From Bauldia sp965232525 (lineage in GTDB: Bacteria > Pseudomonadota > Alphaproteobacteria > Rhizobiales > Kaistiaceae), in contig NZ_OZ246980.1 in NCBI RefSeq assembly GCF_965232525.1, positions 2,790,001 to 2,854,000 of the forward strand: 64,000 bases of DNA. The letters are read 5' to 3'. The notes beneath the pieces are model-generated. The model ran no database searches. It saw only the letters and a program-made list of their open reading frames with translations, and was not told the DNA's origin. Of this stretch, positions 17,164 to 26,874 are shown piece after piece (the stretch's first letter is position 1; every line of letters starts with the position of its first letter). A program made the translations under genes and the position numbers.

Positions 17164-17509
17164 AGATGCCTTTCCTCTAGTTGTCCGGCGCCAAGCCTCG
17201 CGAAGCCTTTTGAAGTGGAAAGGCCCGCTGATCACTTCGAGAGCGGAGACACGGGAAGGCGGATCGGTTCTTCGATCCTCACGCCGCAAAATGCCACGCG
17301 CTTCCGTTCAGCCCCCAGCCGGGGTTCACTAAAACCGAGGGTGTTATAGGTCCGTCGGACGGAAATGCAACCCTGGGCGAAGGCCGCGAGCAACCCTATT
17401 CTCCAACGCCGCGGCGGCTTTGGGGCGGGACCTTGACATCAAGGGGGCAAACGGGCTCAAAGGCGCGAATTTTTCGTGGCGGGCATTGAGTGGGGCAATC
17501 GCGGCACGC
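17164..17509. other. Divergent intergenic region between rpsF and fabD
   Basis: 346 bp without a gene; it must contain the promoters of the ribosomal and fab operons. On the plus strand TTGACA at 17433-17438 is a possible -35 for fabD, with a weak candidate -10 about 17 bp later. No S6/S18 autoregulatory structure could be judged by eye. Confidence 0.45.
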
Positions 17510-18472
17510 ATGACGACAGCGTTCACCTTTCCGGGGCAGGGCAGCCAGACCGTCGGCATGGGCCGAACGCTGGCCGATGCCTACCCGGAGGCCCGCGCTG
17601 TGTTCGACGAGGTCGATGAGGCCCTCGGCGAGCGGCTCTCCACCGTCATCTGGGAGGGCCCGGCCGAGACGCTGACGCTGACCCAGAACGCCCAACCGGC
17701 GCTGATGGCGGTGAGCCTCGCGGCGATCCGCGTTCTCGCGGCGCAGGGCGTGACGGTCGCCGGTACCGCGTCCTTTGTCGCGGGGCATTCGCTCGGCGAA
17801 TACTCGGCGCTGGCGGCGGCGGGAAGCCTGACCGTCGCCGACGCGGCGCGGCTGCTCAGGACGCGTGGTCAGGCGATGCAGGAAGCCGTACCGGTCGGTG
17901 CCGGCGCCATGGCCGCGCTGATCGGGCTGGAGCTCGGCGCCGTCGAGGAGATTGCCGCCGAAGCGGCCGAGGGCGCCGTCTGCGCGGCCGCCAACGATAA
18001 CGGTGGCGGTCAGGTGGTGGTGTCCGGTGACAAGGCGGCGGTCGAGCGGGCGGTTGCGATCGCCAAGGACCGGGGCGCCAAGCGCGCCGTCCTGTTGCCG
18101 GTGAGCGCACCGTTCCACTGTCCGCTGATGGCACCGGCCGCGAAGGTCATGGAGGAGGCGCTGGCCAAGGTGGATATCGCGGCGCCGGTGGTACCGGTCG
18201 TGGCGAACGTGACGGCGCAGCCGACCACCGATCCGGACGCGATCCGCCGCAATCTGGTCGATCAGGTGACCGGGATGGTGCGCTGGCGCGAGTCCGTCGC
18301 CTGGATGGCCGATGCCGGCGTGGATTTGTTCGTTGAGATCGGTTCGGGGCGGGTGCTGTCCGGTCTCGCCCGGCGGATCGCTTCAGGGGCGGAGACGATG
18401 ACCGTCGGCACCGATGAAGACATCAAGGCGGCGGTCGAGAGGCTCGCCGTGAGCGAGGTGAATAGTGTTTGA
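17510..18472 (+). CDS. fabD: Malonyl CoA-acyl carrier protein transacylase
   Basis: Loads malonyl groups onto ACP for fatty acid synthesis. 320 aa; MTTAFTFPGQGSQTVGMG is the standard start. The nucleophile is Ser94 in GHSLGEYSAL, and the catalytic His203 is in VSAPFHCPLM. LTQNAQPALMA near 57-67 is also typical. The ATG at 17510 gives a normal family N-terminus; the frame is open for 30 codons upstream. It overlaps fabG by 8 bp and leads the fabD-fabG-acpP-fabF cluster. Confidence 0.97.
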   Translation: MTTAFTFPGQGSQTVGMGRTLADAYPEARAVFDEVDEALGERLSTVIWEGPAETLTLTQNAQPALMAVSLAAIRVLAAQGVTVAGTASFVAGHSLGEYSALAAAGSLTVADAARLLRTRGQAMQEAVPVGAGAMAALIGLELGAVEEIAAEAAEGAVCAAANDNGGGQVVVSGDKAAVERAVAIAKDRGAKRAVLLPVSAPFHCPLMAPAAKVMEEALAKVDIAAPVVPVVANVTAQPTTDPDAIRRNLVDQVTGMVRWRESVAWMADAGVDLFVEIGSGRVLSGLARRIASGAETMTVGTDEDIKAAVERLAVSEVNSV

Positions 18473-19202
18473 ACTGACCGGCAAGCGGGCGCTGGTGACC
18501 GGCGCCACCGGGAGTATCGGTGGCGGCATCGCGCGCGCGCTTCATGCCCAGGGTGCGATTGTCGGCTTGTCCGGGACTCGCCAGAACGTGCTGGAAGACC
18601 TCGCGTCCGACCTCGGCGAGCGCTGCCACGTGCTGCCCCGCGACCTGTCGGATGGTGAAGCGGTGGACCAATTGGTGCCTGACACCGAGGCGGCGATCGG
18701 CGACCTCGATATTCTGGTCAACAACGCCGGCATGACCCGCGACACGCTGTTCGTCCGGCTGAGCGACGAGGACTGGAGCCGGGTGATCGAAGTCAACCTG
18801 ACCGCCGCGTTCCGACTGTCGCGCGCCGTGCTGATGGGCATGATGCGCCGACGGCGTGGGCGGATTATCTCGGTGTCTTCGGTGGTCGCCGTGACCGGCA
18901 ATGCCGGCCAGGGCAACTACGCTGCGTCCAAGGCTGGGCTGATCGGCATGACCAAGGCGCTCGCACAGGAAGTTGCGAGCCGCGGAGTGACGGCCAACTG
19001 CATCGCGCCCGGTTTCGTCGGCTCGGCGATGACCGATGCGCTAAACGACAAACAGAAAGAATCGATCCTCGAACGGGTGCCGATGAAGCGGCTCGGAACC
19101 ATCGAGGAGGTCGCTTCGGCCGCCGTCTACCTGGCGAGCGATGAGGCGGCCTATGTCACGGGACAAACGATCCACGTCAATGGTGGTATGGCTATGATCT
19201 AA
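18465..19202 (+). CDS. fabG: 3-oxoacyl-ACP reductase
   Basis: NADPH-dependent reduction of beta-ketoacyl-ACP. 245 aa classical SDR with TGATGSIGGGIA (12-23), NNAGMT (86-91), catalytic Ser139 in VSSVV, Tyr152 and Lys156 in NYAASK, and the FabG-typical C-terminus YVTGQTIHVNGGMAMI. It starts with GTG at 18465 inside the fabD end. Confidence 0.96.
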   Translation: MFELTGKRALVTGATGSIGGGIARALHAQGAIVGLSGTRQNVLEDLASDLGERCHVLPRDLSDGEAVDQLVPDTEAAIGDLDILVNNAGMTRDTLFVRLSDEDWSRVIEVNLTAAFRLSRAVLMGMMRRRRGRIISVSSVVAVTGNAGQGNYAASKAGLIGMTKALAQEVASRGVTANCIAPGFVGSAMTDALNDKQKESILERVPMKRLGTIEEVASAAVYLASDEAAYVTGQTIHVNGGMAMI

Positions 19203-19474
19203 AAGAAGAAAATCCGATCGATCCGCAAGGATCGACAAGGCGTTCCGAGCCATTCGGGCTGCTGGCCAAGGTCTATAAAGTGTGTTAGGACCGCCGCCAT
19301 GCCGACGTCCGGGCGGCTCAGTTCCACCCCTGCCGATCGGCAGTTACGGCGACGCTGCACCGTGTCGTTCGGGCGAGAAATCCCCGTTCTCCGTGCGCAG
19401 GCCAAGACGGATCGCCAACGGAGGGGAGACTCTTCGGAGTCGATCGTGTTTTGGGCAAATGAGGTTCTGACAAC

Positions 19475-19711
19475 ATGAGCGATATCGCAGAACGGGTAAA
19501 AAAGATCGTCGTTGAGCACCTTGGCGTTGACGCTGACAAGGTGAACGAAAAGGCGAGCTTCATCGATGATCTCGGCGCCGACAGCCTCGACACCGTCGAG
19601 CTGGTCATGGCGTTCGAGGAGGAGTTCGGCGTCGAGATTCCGGACGACGCAGCCGAGACGATTCTCACTGTCGGCGACGCTGTAACCTTCCTGGAAAAGA
19701 ACGCGTCCTGA
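19475..19711 (+). CDS. acpP: Acyl carrier protein
   Basis: 78 aa acidic ACP. The phosphopantetheine serine is Ser37 in LGADSLDTVELVMAFEEEFG. MSDIAERVKKIVVEHLGV is the standard N-terminus. It is preceded by a 272 bp non-coding stretch, longer than others in the cluster, which likely contains its own promoter, as expected for such an abundant protein. Confidence 0.98.
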   Translation: MSDIAERVKKIVVEHLGVDADKVNEKASFIDDLGADSLDTVELVMAFEEEFGVEIPDDAAETILTVGDAVTFLEKNAS

Positions 19712-19747
19712 CCGCTTCGATCGCTGCGTTCAGGTTCCGGTACCGGC

Positions 19748-21028
19748 ATGACAGTTGATTCACCGATGAGGCGCGTGGTCGTCACTGGCCTCGGCATGGT
19801 GTCGCCGCTTGGCTGCGGCGTCGACGTGACGTGGCGCCGAATCCTCGCCGGCGAGAGCGGCGGGGTGGTGGTCACCGACTTCGAAGTCGACGATCTCGCC
19901 TGCAAGATCGCCTGCCAGGTGCCGCGCGGGTCGAAGTCGGAAGATAAATTCGATCCCGACGACTGGATGGAGCCGAAAGAGGCCCGCAAGGTCGACGACT
20001 TCATCATCTATGCGATCGCCGCCGCCGACCAGGCGCTCGACGATGCCGATTGGCACCCGGAAAGCGACGAGGATCAGTGGACCACCGGCGTCCTGATCGG
20101 TTCGGGTATCGGCGGCATCGGCGGTATCTACGATGCGTCCATCGTGCTGCGCGATCGCGGACCGCGGCGGATCAGCCCGTTCTTCATTCCCGGTCGTCTC
20201 ATTAACTTGGCCTCCGGCCAGGTCTCGATCCGGCACAAGCTCAAGGGCCCGAACCACGCGGTGGTGACCGCCTGTTCGACCGGCGCCCACGCGATCGGCG
20301 ACGCGGCGCGGTTGATCGCCCTTGGCGACGCCGACGTTATGGTCGCCGGCGGGACCGAATCGCCGGTCAATCGGCTGTCGCTCGCCGGCTTCGCCGCCTG
20401 CCGGGCACTGTCGACCGGTTTCAACGACCGGCCGAAGGACGCGTCGCGTCCGTTCGATGAGGATCGCGACGGATTCGTCATCGGCGAGGGGGCCGGCGTC
20501 GTCGTCCTGGAGGAGCGCGAGCACGCGCTGGCGCGCGGGGCGAAGATCTATGGCGAGGTGGTCGGTTACGGCCTGTCCGGCGACGCTTATCACATCACTT
20601 CGCCGTCGGAGGATGGGAACGGGGCCGAGCGGTGCATGCGGGCGGCGATGAAGCGCGCCAACATCACCACCGACGAGATCGACTACATCAACGCCCACGG
20701 CACATCGACGCCAGTCGGCGACGATATCGAATTGCGGGCGGTGGAACGGGTTCTCGGCAACGCGGCGGGCAAGGTGTCGATGTCCTCGACGAAATCGGCG
20801 ATCGGCCACCTGCTCGGTGCCGCCGGGGCGGTCGAGGCGATCTTCTCGCTGTTGGCGATCAACGACAACGTGGCGCCACCCACCATCAATCTGGAAAATC
20901 CGTCTGCCGACACGGCCCTCGATCTGGTTCCGAACAAACCGGTCGAGCGTCAGATCGATGTTGCCTTGTCGAATTCGTTCGGCTTCGGCGGTACCAACGC
21001 GTCGCTGGTCTTTCGCCGCCACGCCTGA
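19748..21028 (+). CDS. fabF: 3-oxoacyl-ACP synthase II
   Basis: Condensing enzyme that elongates acyl-ACP with malonyl-ACP. 426 aa; active-site Cys176 in VVTACSTGAHAIGDA, His in YINAHGTSTPVGD and the KSAIGHLLGAAGAVE His/Lys motif, ending SFGFGGTNASLVFRR. ATG 19748 gives a six-residue lead before MRRVVVTGLGMVSPLG; the second Met at 19766 is an alternative. It directly follows acpP. Confidence 0.97.
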   Translation: MTVDSPMRRVVVTGLGMVSPLGCGVDVTWRRILAGESGGVVVTDFEVDDLACKIACQVPRGSKSEDKFDPDDWMEPKEARKVDDFIIYAIAAADQALDDADWHPESDEDQWTTGVLIGSGIGGIGGIYDASIVLRDRGPRRISPFFIPGRLINLASGQVSIRHKLKGPNHAVVTACSTGAHAIGDAARLIALGDADVMVAGGTESPVNRLSLAGFAACRALSTGFNDRPKDASRPFDEDRDGFVIGEGAGVVVLEEREHALARGAKIYGEVVGYGLSGDAYHITSPSEDGNGAERCMRAAMKRANITTDEIDYINAHGTSTPVGDDIELRAVERVLGNAAGKVSMSSTKSAIGHLLGAAGAVEAIFSLLAINDNVAPPTINLENPSADTALDLVPNKPVERQIDVALSNSFGFGGTNASLVFRRHA

Positions 21029-21109
21029 CCCGGTCTATCCCGGTCTTGCCACAATGACCTATAAAGTCGGTAGTCGACCAGCGCCGATTGCGGAGGCTCG
21101 TACGCCGAG

Positions 21110-22330
21110 ATGAGTGATTACCGGGGAGACCGTTTCGACGACGATGCCGATCCGCTGTCCGAGCGACTTGTCTCGGCGGCGCGATCCGGCCCGCGCAGCC
21201 CGGCGGAAGCCCTTCAGCCCGAGCCGGTGCCGCCTCCGCCCAAACGTTCGCGCGCCGTCAGGCATCCGCTGGTGGTTTTCCTCAATTTCGTCCTGACCGT
21301 GGTCATCGTCGCGGTTGTCGTGCTCGCCGGAGCAGCCCTGATCGGCCGCTCGCAGTTCAACGAGCCGGGGGCGCTGGCGCAGGAACGCACCATCTCCGTC
21401 GACCGCGGGGTCGGCCTTCGCGATATCGCCGACCGGCTTCATGCCGACGGCGCCATATCGAGCAAATGGCTGTTCGTCGCCGGGGTCTGGCTGAGCGGCG
21501 AGCAGAACAGCCTCAAGGCGGGAGAGTACCTGATCCCCGCCAACGCCAGCATGGCCAACATCATGAACATCATGGTGGAGGGCAGGAGCAAGTACTACGC
21601 GGTCACCATTCCGGAAGGCAGAACCAGTCGGCAGATCGTCGACATCCTCAATGCCGATCCGATCCTCGTCGGCGAGATCACCGAAATCCCGCCTGAAGGC
21701 AGCCTGCTCCCGGAGACTTACCAGTTCACCCGTGGCGACACCCGGCAGAACGTCATCGCCCGGATGCAGCGGGAGCGCGATCGTATCCTGACCGACGCCT
21801 GGGCGCGCCGTGCCTCCGACGTCCCGTTGTCCAGCGCGGAAGAGCTGGCGATTCTCGCCTCGATCGTCGAGAAGGAGACGGCACTGGCCGACGAGCGCAG
21901 CCGGGTCGCGGCGGTGTTCATCAACCGCCTGCGGCTCAACATGCGGCTCCAGTCCGACCCGACGGTGATTTACGGAGTCTTCGGCGGCGAGGGGCATCCG
22001 CCCGAGTACCGCCTGACACGCGCCCATCTCGATCAACCGACACCTTACAACACCTATGTCATCGACGGCCTACCACCGGCGCCGATCGCCAATGCCGGCG
22101 CGGCGTCCCTGGAGGCGGTGGCCAATCCGTCGCGGACCCGCGACCTGTTTTTCGTGGCCGACGGCACCGGCGGACACGCCTTCGCCGAGACCTACGAGGA
22201 ACACCTGCGCAATGTCGCCCGCTGGCGGGAAATCGAAGCGGCCCAGCCGGCCGCCGAACCCGCGGCGGCACCGGCTGAGGAGGCGCCGGCGGCCGGGGAC
22301 GAACCGCTGGCGCTGACGCCGACGGAATAG
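21110..22330 (+). CDS. mltG: Endolytic murein transglycosylase MltG
   Basis: Cleaves nascent glycan strands and is thought to set their length. 406 aa. A Pro-rich cytoplasmic lead (1-50) is followed by one membrane segment at about 53-79, a LysM-like subdomain (TISVDRGVGLRDIADRLHAD) and the YceG catalytic domain. The catalytic glutamate is Glu254 in ASIVEKETALADER, and QSDPTVIYG and YNTYVIDGLPPAPIANAG are family signatures. An Ala/Pro/Glu tail closes it. Its place after fabF and before yicC-gmk is a conserved alphaproteobacterial order. Confidence 0.96.
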   Translation: MSDYRGDRFDDDADPLSERLVSAARSGPRSPAEALQPEPVPPPPKRSRAVRHPLVVFLNFVLTVVIVAVVVLAGAALIGRSQFNEPGALAQERTISVDRGVGLRDIADRLHADGAISSKWLFVAGVWLSGEQNSLKAGEYLIPANASMANIMNIMVEGRSKYYAVTIPEGRTSRQIVDILNADPILVGEITEIPPEGSLLPETYQFTRGDTRQNVIARMQRERDRILTDAWARRASDVPLSSAEELAILASIVEKETALADERSRVAAVFINRLRLNMRLQSDPTVIYGVFGGEGHPPEYRLTRAHLDQPTPYNTYVIDGLPPAPIANAGAASLEAVANPSRTRDLFFVADGTGGHAFAETYEEHLRNVARWREIEAAQPAAEPAAAPAEEAPAAGDEPLALTPTE

Positions 22331-22373
22331 GAAGCGCCGGAGCCGAGCAGGCGGCTTCGGTTGGGGAAGGACG

Positions 22374-23261
22374 ATGGGGCTGAGCAGCATGACGGGCTTC
22401 GCCCGGGTCGATGGCGATGCCGATGGTGTGCGCTGGACCTGGGAGCTGCGTAGCGTCAACGGCAAGGGCCTCGACATCCGGTTCCGGGTGCCGCAGGGCT
22501 TCGAGCGGCTCGAGCCGGACGCGCGAGAACGCTGCGCGCGGCGGCTCACGCGCGGCAACGTCCAGGTGGCGCTGTCGATCGACACGCGGGCGGCGGGGCA
22601 GCGCCTGACTATCAACCAGCCCGCGCTCGACGCCATTGTCGATGCCATGCAGCAGGTCGCCGACCGGATCGATGCTCAGCCGCCGACCCTCGACGGAATT
22701 CTTGCGTTGCGCGGCGTTCTGGAAGTCGCGGACATCACCGCCGATACGGCGGTACGGGACGAACTCGACGACGCGCTCCTCGCCGGGCTCGAAACCGGCG
22801 TCGATGCGCTCGCGAGCATGCGCGGTGGTGAAGGTGAGGCGATCGGCACGGTTCTCGCCGCCCGTCTGGACGAGCTGGCGACCTTGACCGAACGCGCGGA
22901 AAACTCGCCGGCGCGGGCGCCCGAGACGATCCGGGCCCGACTCGCCGAGCAGATCGCGGCGCTGCTCGATGCGACACCGGCGCTCGACCCCGACCGACTT
23001 CACCAGGAGGCGGTGCTGCTCGCCACCAAGGCCGACATCCGCGAGGAGCTGGATCGCCTCCATGCTCATGTCGCCGCGTCGCGTGACCTTCTCGAAGAAG
23101 GTGGACCGATCGGCCGGCGGCTGGACTTCCTCGCTCAGGAGTTCAACCGGGAGGTCAATACCTTGTGCGCCAAATCGAACGATCGCGACCTGACGGCGAT
23201 CGGGCTCGATATGAAGGCGGTGGTGGATCAACTGCGCGAGCAGGTGCAAAACCTGGAATGA
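22374..23261 (+). CDS. yicC: YicC family endoribonuclease
   Basis: 295 aa YicC-like protein; the Escherichia coli family member is an endoribonuclease involved in small RNA turnover. The N-terminal YicC_N domain starts LSSMTGFARVDG and continues WELRSVNGKGLDIRFRVP. The C-terminal DUF1732 domain includes EELDRLHAHVAASRDLLEE and RRLDFLAQEFNREVNTLCAK, the conserved end. The stop overlaps the gmk start as ATGA, so the two are coupled. Confidence 0.94.
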   Translation: MGLSSMTGFARVDGDADGVRWTWELRSVNGKGLDIRFRVPQGFERLEPDARERCARRLTRGNVQVALSIDTRAAGQRLTINQPALDAIVDAMQQVADRIDAQPPTLDGILALRGVLEVADITADTAVRDELDDALLAGLETGVDALASMRGGEGEAIGTVLAARLDELATLTERAENSPARAPETIRARLAEQIAALLDATPALDPDRLHQEAVLLATKADIREELDRLHAHVAASRDLLEEGGPIGRRLDFLAQEFNREVNTLCAKSNDRDLTAIGLDMKAVVDQLREQVQNLE

Positions 23262-23968
23262 CTGACGGGAGCGAGACCAGGCGTCGCGGTTTGATGCTGG
23301 TGCTGTCGTCGCCGTCGGGCGCCGGCAAGTCGTCCCTGTCGCGGATGCTGCTCGCGCAAGATGACGATCTCACGCTGTCGATTTCGGTAACTACGCGGCC
23401 GCGCCGGCCGAGCGAAGTGGACGGCGTGCACTACCACTTCATCGATCGCCCTCGGTTTACCGTCATGCGGTCGGGCGGCGAACTGCTCGAATCGGCGGAG
23501 GTGCACGGCAATCTCTACGCGACGCCGCGTGCGTCGGTAGAGCAGGCGCTCGCCGCTGGCCGCGATGTGCTGTTCGACATTGACTGGCAGGGAACCCAGC
23601 AATTGAAGGCGGCGATGCCGGACGATCTCGTCGCCGTTTTCGTCCTGCCGCCATCCATGAGGGAACTGCGCGCCCGGCTGGAACGGCGAGCGGAGGACAG
23701 TTCCGAGGTGATCGAACAACGCCTGGCCAACGCGCGGTCGGAAATGGAGCACTGGCGCGAATACGACTATGTGATCGTCAACCACGATCTCCAGACGTCG
23801 AACGAGACGGTGCAACGCATCCTCGCCGCCGAGCGACAGGTGCGCGCCGATCCGTCGGCGCTGCTCGCTGAGGAAGCGGCACGCTATAGCCGTGACCGTC
23901 AGCCGGATCTGCCCGACTTCGTCCGCGGGCTCCTCAGTGAACCGGAGACGGCACCGAGCGGTTCGTGA
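23258..23968 (+). CDS. gmk: Guanylate kinase
   Basis: ATP-dependent GMP to GDP kinase. 236 aa. The P-loop SSPSGAGKSS is at 18-27, followed by SVTTRPRRPSEVDGVHYHF (GMP-binding), DIDWQGTQQL and the lid region RAEDSSEVIEQRLANA. The C-terminus is about 20 residues longer than in many homologues and overlaps the convergent rsmA gene by 35 bp. Confidence 0.97.
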   Translation: MTDGSETRRRGLMLVLSSPSGAGKSSLSRMLLAQDDDLTLSISVTTRPRRPSEVDGVHYHFIDRPRFTVMRSGGELLESAEVHGNLYATPRASVEQALAAGRDVLFDIDWQGTQQLKAAMPDDLVAVFVLPPSMRELRARLERRAEDSSEVIEQRLANARSEMEHWREYDYVIVNHDLQTSNETVQRILAAERQVRADPSALLAEEAARYSRDRQPDLPDFVRGLLSEPETAPSGS

Positions 23969-24785
23969 CCGCGTTGGCCAGCGCGACGAAGCCGGCGATG
24001 TCGATGTCTTCGGCCCGGTCGGTCGGATCGAGCCCCGCGGTCTCAAGAAGCGCGTTCGGATCGACGCCGAGGGAACGCAGGCTTTGCCGCAGCATCTTGC
24101 GCCGCTGACCGAAGGCCGCCGCCGTGACGCGCTCAAGCGCGGCAGGATCGCATGGCAGCGGTCTCGGCTTCGGGACGATCTGCACCAGCGTCGACGTCAC
24201 TTTGGGTGGCGGCGTGAACGCCTTCGGGGAGATATCGAACAAGGTGCTTGCGTCGCTCCGCCAGCCGGCGAGAACACCGAGGCGGCCGTAGGCTTTGGTG
24301 CCCGGTGTTGCGGTGATGCGCGCCGCGACCTCCTTCTGGAACATCAGGGTGAGCGACAGGTAGGGCGGCGGCCATGGCTCGATGCGCAGCCATTTCACCA
24401 GAAGCGGCGTGGCGATGTTGTAGGGTAAATTGCTGACGATCCGCGAAGGGCCGTCGACGAGACCGGTGTAGTCGATGTCGAGCGCGTCGCCCGAGATGAC
24501 CTCGAGGCGTCCGGAATAGTGGGCGCCGATCTCCTCCAAAGCTGGCAGGCATCGGCGGTCGCGTTCGATCACGACGACTTTCGGCACCCCGGCCGCCAGC
24601 AAGGCCCGCGTCAGTCCGCCGGGGCCGGGGCCGACTTCGATCACCGCCGTTGCCGATAGATCGCCGGCGGCGCGGGCGATGCGGGCAGTCAGGTTCAAGT
24701 CGAGTAGGAAATTCTGGCCGAGGCGTTTGTCGGCGGACAGGCCAAGCCGCGCGATGACCTCCCGCAGCGGCGGCAGGTCATCCAT
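23934..24785 (-). CDS. rsmA: 16S rRNA (adenine1518-N6/adenine1519-N6)-dimethyltransferase
   Basis: Dimethylates two adjacent adenosines near the 3' end of 16S rRNA. 283 aa. GQNFLLD (23-29) and the SAM motif VIEVGPGPGGLTRALL (48-63) are followed by the target-adenine motif SNLPYNIATPLL (118-129) and FGQRRKMLRQSLRSLG near the C-terminus. I chose ATG 24785, which overlaps the end of pdxA by 8 bp. It is the terminal gene of the lptF-lptG-lptD-surA-pdxA-rsmA run, with a tail-to-tail overlap with gmk. Confidence 0.96.
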   Translation of the reverse strand: MDDLPPLREVIARLGLSADKRLGQNFLLDLNLTARIARAAGDLSATAVIEVGPGPGGLTRALLAAGVPKVVVIERDRRCLPALEEIGAHYSGRLEVISGDALDIDYTGLVDGPSRIVSNLPYNIATPLLVKWLRIEPWPPPYLSLTLMFQKEVAARITATPGTKAYGRLGVLAGWRSDASTLFDISPKAFTPPPKVTSTLVQIVPKPRPLPCDPAALERVTAAAFGQRRKMLRQSLRSLGVDPNALLETAGLDPTDRAEDIDIAGFVALANAVTNRSVPSPVH

Positions 24786-25803
24786 TGGAGGTGGCGCTTT
24801 GGTTGCTGCAAAGCTCGGCGGCCAATCGTAGTGCGGCGGCGAGGCTGGACGGATCGGCCTTGCCGGTGCCGGCGATGTCGAACGCGGTGCCATGATCCGG
24901 CGACGTACGGATGAAGGCCAGGCCGAGGGTGACGTTGACGGTGTCGGCGAACGACAGGGTCTTCGCCGGGATCAACGCCTGGTCGTGGTACATGCAGATC
25001 GCTGCGTCATAACGTGCGCGCGCCGCCTCGTGGAACAACGCATCGGCCGAGTGGGGGCCGGTGGCGGCGATCCCTTCGGCGCGGAGTGCGTCGACCGCCG
25101 GGCCAATCGTCTCCCGTTCTTCGACGCCCAGCGTTCCCGCTTCGCCGGCATGGGGGTTGAGGCCGGTGATCGCCAGTCGCGGGGCGGCGATGGCGAAGCG
25201 CTCGCGCAAGTCCCGAACCACGATCCGCCCGGTCTCGACGATGAGGTCCTGGTTCAACGCGGCGGCAACGTCGCGCAGTGGAATGTGAATCGTCACCGGG
25301 ACGGCGCGCAGGTCCGGTCCGACGAGCATCATCACCGGCCGGCCGGGTTGCCCGGTCCATGCCGCCGACAGCGTGCCGAGAAACTCGGTATGGCCGGGAT
25401 GCTGGAAGCCGGCGGCGTAGAGGGCGCGTTTGCTGATCGGATTGGTGACGATCGCACCGGCTACACCGGAGCGGATGTCACCGACGGCCTTGGCAATGGC
25501 TTCGATCACCGCCGCCGCGTTTTCGGGATTAGGGCTGCCGGCTTCGCCATCGACGGTGGCGTCCAAGCCGACGACGGGAAGGGCGCGCGCGAAGCAATCG
25601 GCTGCATCGGACGGGTCGACCTGCTCGATCGGGCAGTCGACTCCAAGCGTCTTCGCTCTCTCGGCGAGGAAACCTGGGTCCGCGTAGCAGTAGAAGGCGG
25701 GGAGGCGGCGCGTCCGGCGATCGCGCCAAGCCAGTATCGTGATGTCCGGGCCGATCCCGCCCGGCTCTCCCATGGTGAGGGCGAGTGGCAGCGGGTCCGG
25801 CAA
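24778..25803 (-). CDS. pdxA: 4-hydroxythreonine-4-phosphate dehydrogenase
   Basis: NAD-dependent step of pyridoxal phosphate synthesis. 341 aa; LTMGEPGGIGPDI (9-21), VTNPISKRAL (119-128) and QHPGHTEFLG (134-143) are present. The three metal-ligand histidines are His173 in TIHIPLRDV, His218 in NPHAGEAG and His273 in MYHDQ. The end has DHGTAFDIAGTGKADPSS. It sits between surA and rsmA, a widespread operon order. Confidence 0.96.
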   Translation of the reverse strand: MPDPLPLALTMGEPGGIGPDITILAWRDRRTRRLPAFYCYADPGFLAERAKTLGVDCPIEQVDPSDAADCFARALPVVGLDATVDGEAGSPNPENAAAVIEAIAKAVGDIRSGVAGAIVTNPISKRALYAAGFQHPGHTEFLGTLSAAWTGQPGRPVMMLVGPDLRAVPVTIHIPLRDVAAALNQDLIVETGRIVVRDLRERFAIAAPRLAITGLNPHAGEAGTLGVEERETIGPAVDALRAEGIAATGPHSADALFHEAARARYDAAICMYHDQALIPAKTLSFADTVNVTLGLAFIRTSPDHGTAFDIAGTGKADPSSLAAALRLAAELCSNQSATSNG

Positions 25804-25823
25804 GTGCCGCGCCCTCGTGTCGG

Positions 25824-26747
25824 CTATCGGTACTCGATGACCGCCTTTTCGCGCAGCTCGGCCAGATACTCCTTGCCAAGGTTCTGATTCTTTTCCTGGA
25901 TCAGCTTGTTCTCGGCCTGGACGCGCGCCGCGGCGTTGGTCTCCAGATCACGAGTCGCGCAGACGGCGATCAGGTCGTAGCCGCCATCGCTCTTCATCGG
26001 GCGAGTGGTTCGGCCGACCGGTGTGCCCCTAATGTCATCGCCATCGGGGCCGTCGAGTTGTTCGGTAGTGCGGCGGCCGAGGCTCTTGACGACAACGCCC
26101 TTCAACTGCTTCGCCAGTTCGACGCTACCTTCACAACCGGGGAACCGAGACCGGAAGGCTTCGGCCTCGCGGCGTCTCTGAGAATCGACCGCGCTGGACG
26201 CGCCGTTCGGTACGACGAAGATGATCTGCTGCAGCGTATACTCGGTCGTCTTCGCGGTGCCGCCCTCGTTGTCGGCGAACAGGGCGGCGGTAACATCGGA
26301 TCCACTGACCGAAGCGCCCTCGAAGCGCATGCGCGCATCGACCAGGCGCTGCCAGGTTATCTGTGCCTTGATCCGCCGGCGGAGCGTCTTGATGTCGACC
26401 CCTTCGCTGGAAAGAGCTTTGGCTAGCGCGTCCGGGGTCATCTTCACCCGCTGGGCGATGCTGGCGATGGCGACGTCCACCCGGCTCTCGGGGATACTGA
26501 TCCCGCGCTTGGCGGCCTCGATAAACTGGAGGGTCTCGTCGATGAGCTCCTGGATGGCCGCCTTCTCCCCGCCGCTGACGCCGGTGAGGCGGAACAATCC
26601 TGTCCTCTGCCTGATGTCGTAGGAGGTGATCGGCTGATCGTCGACCTTGATCCGGATGGTGCTTGCGGCCGTCGCCGGAGCGATGGCGAACGTCGTCGCA
26701 AAGGCGACAACGGCGCTAGCGATGAGAGTGCGAAAGATAGCGTTCAT
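25824..26747 (-). CDS. surA: SurA-like periplasmic chaperone/peptidyl-prolyl isomerase
   Basis: 307 aa with a signal peptide (MNAIFRTLIASAVVAFATTF, cut near residue 27). The SurA N-terminal domain covers about 30-160: IRIKVDDQPITSYDIRQRTG, LIDETLQFIEAAKRGISI and RIKAQITWQRLVDARMR. The following region has a parvulin-like outline (TTEYTLQQIIFVVP, GGYDLIAVCATRD) but lacks a well-formed PPIase motif, so isomerase activity is doubtful. It probably escorts outer-membrane proteins, including LptD encoded just upstream. Confidence 0.85.
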   Translation of the reverse strand: MNAIFRTLIASAVVAFATTFAIAPATAASTIRIKVDDQPITSYDIRQRTGLFRLTGVSGGEKAAIQELIDETLQFIEAAKRGISIPESRVDVAIASIAQRVKMTPDALAKALSSEGVDIKTLRRRIKAQITWQRLVDARMRFEGASVSGSDVTAALFADNEGGTAKTTEYTLQQIIFVVPNGASSAVDSQRRREAEAFRSRFPGCEGSVELAKQLKGVVVKSLGRRTTEQLDGPDGDDIRGTPVGRTTRPMKSDGGYDLIAVCATRDLETNAAARVQAENKLIQEKNQNLGKEYLAELREKAVIEYR

Positions 26748-26874
26748 GGGTCTTGTCCCGGTATGGCGCCCCGGTGGTTATCAGAAGCCGATGGCCGGGC
26801 CGGTGTCCGGCGAGGCCAGTAGCGACACGGTCGAACCTAGCAGAAAATCCGGCGAAACCGTGAACGGCGACACC

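Noticed and set aside
21046..21065. TTGCCA and TATAAA before mltG as a promoter
   Set aside because: The spacer is only 8 bp, too short for a sigma-70 type promoter.
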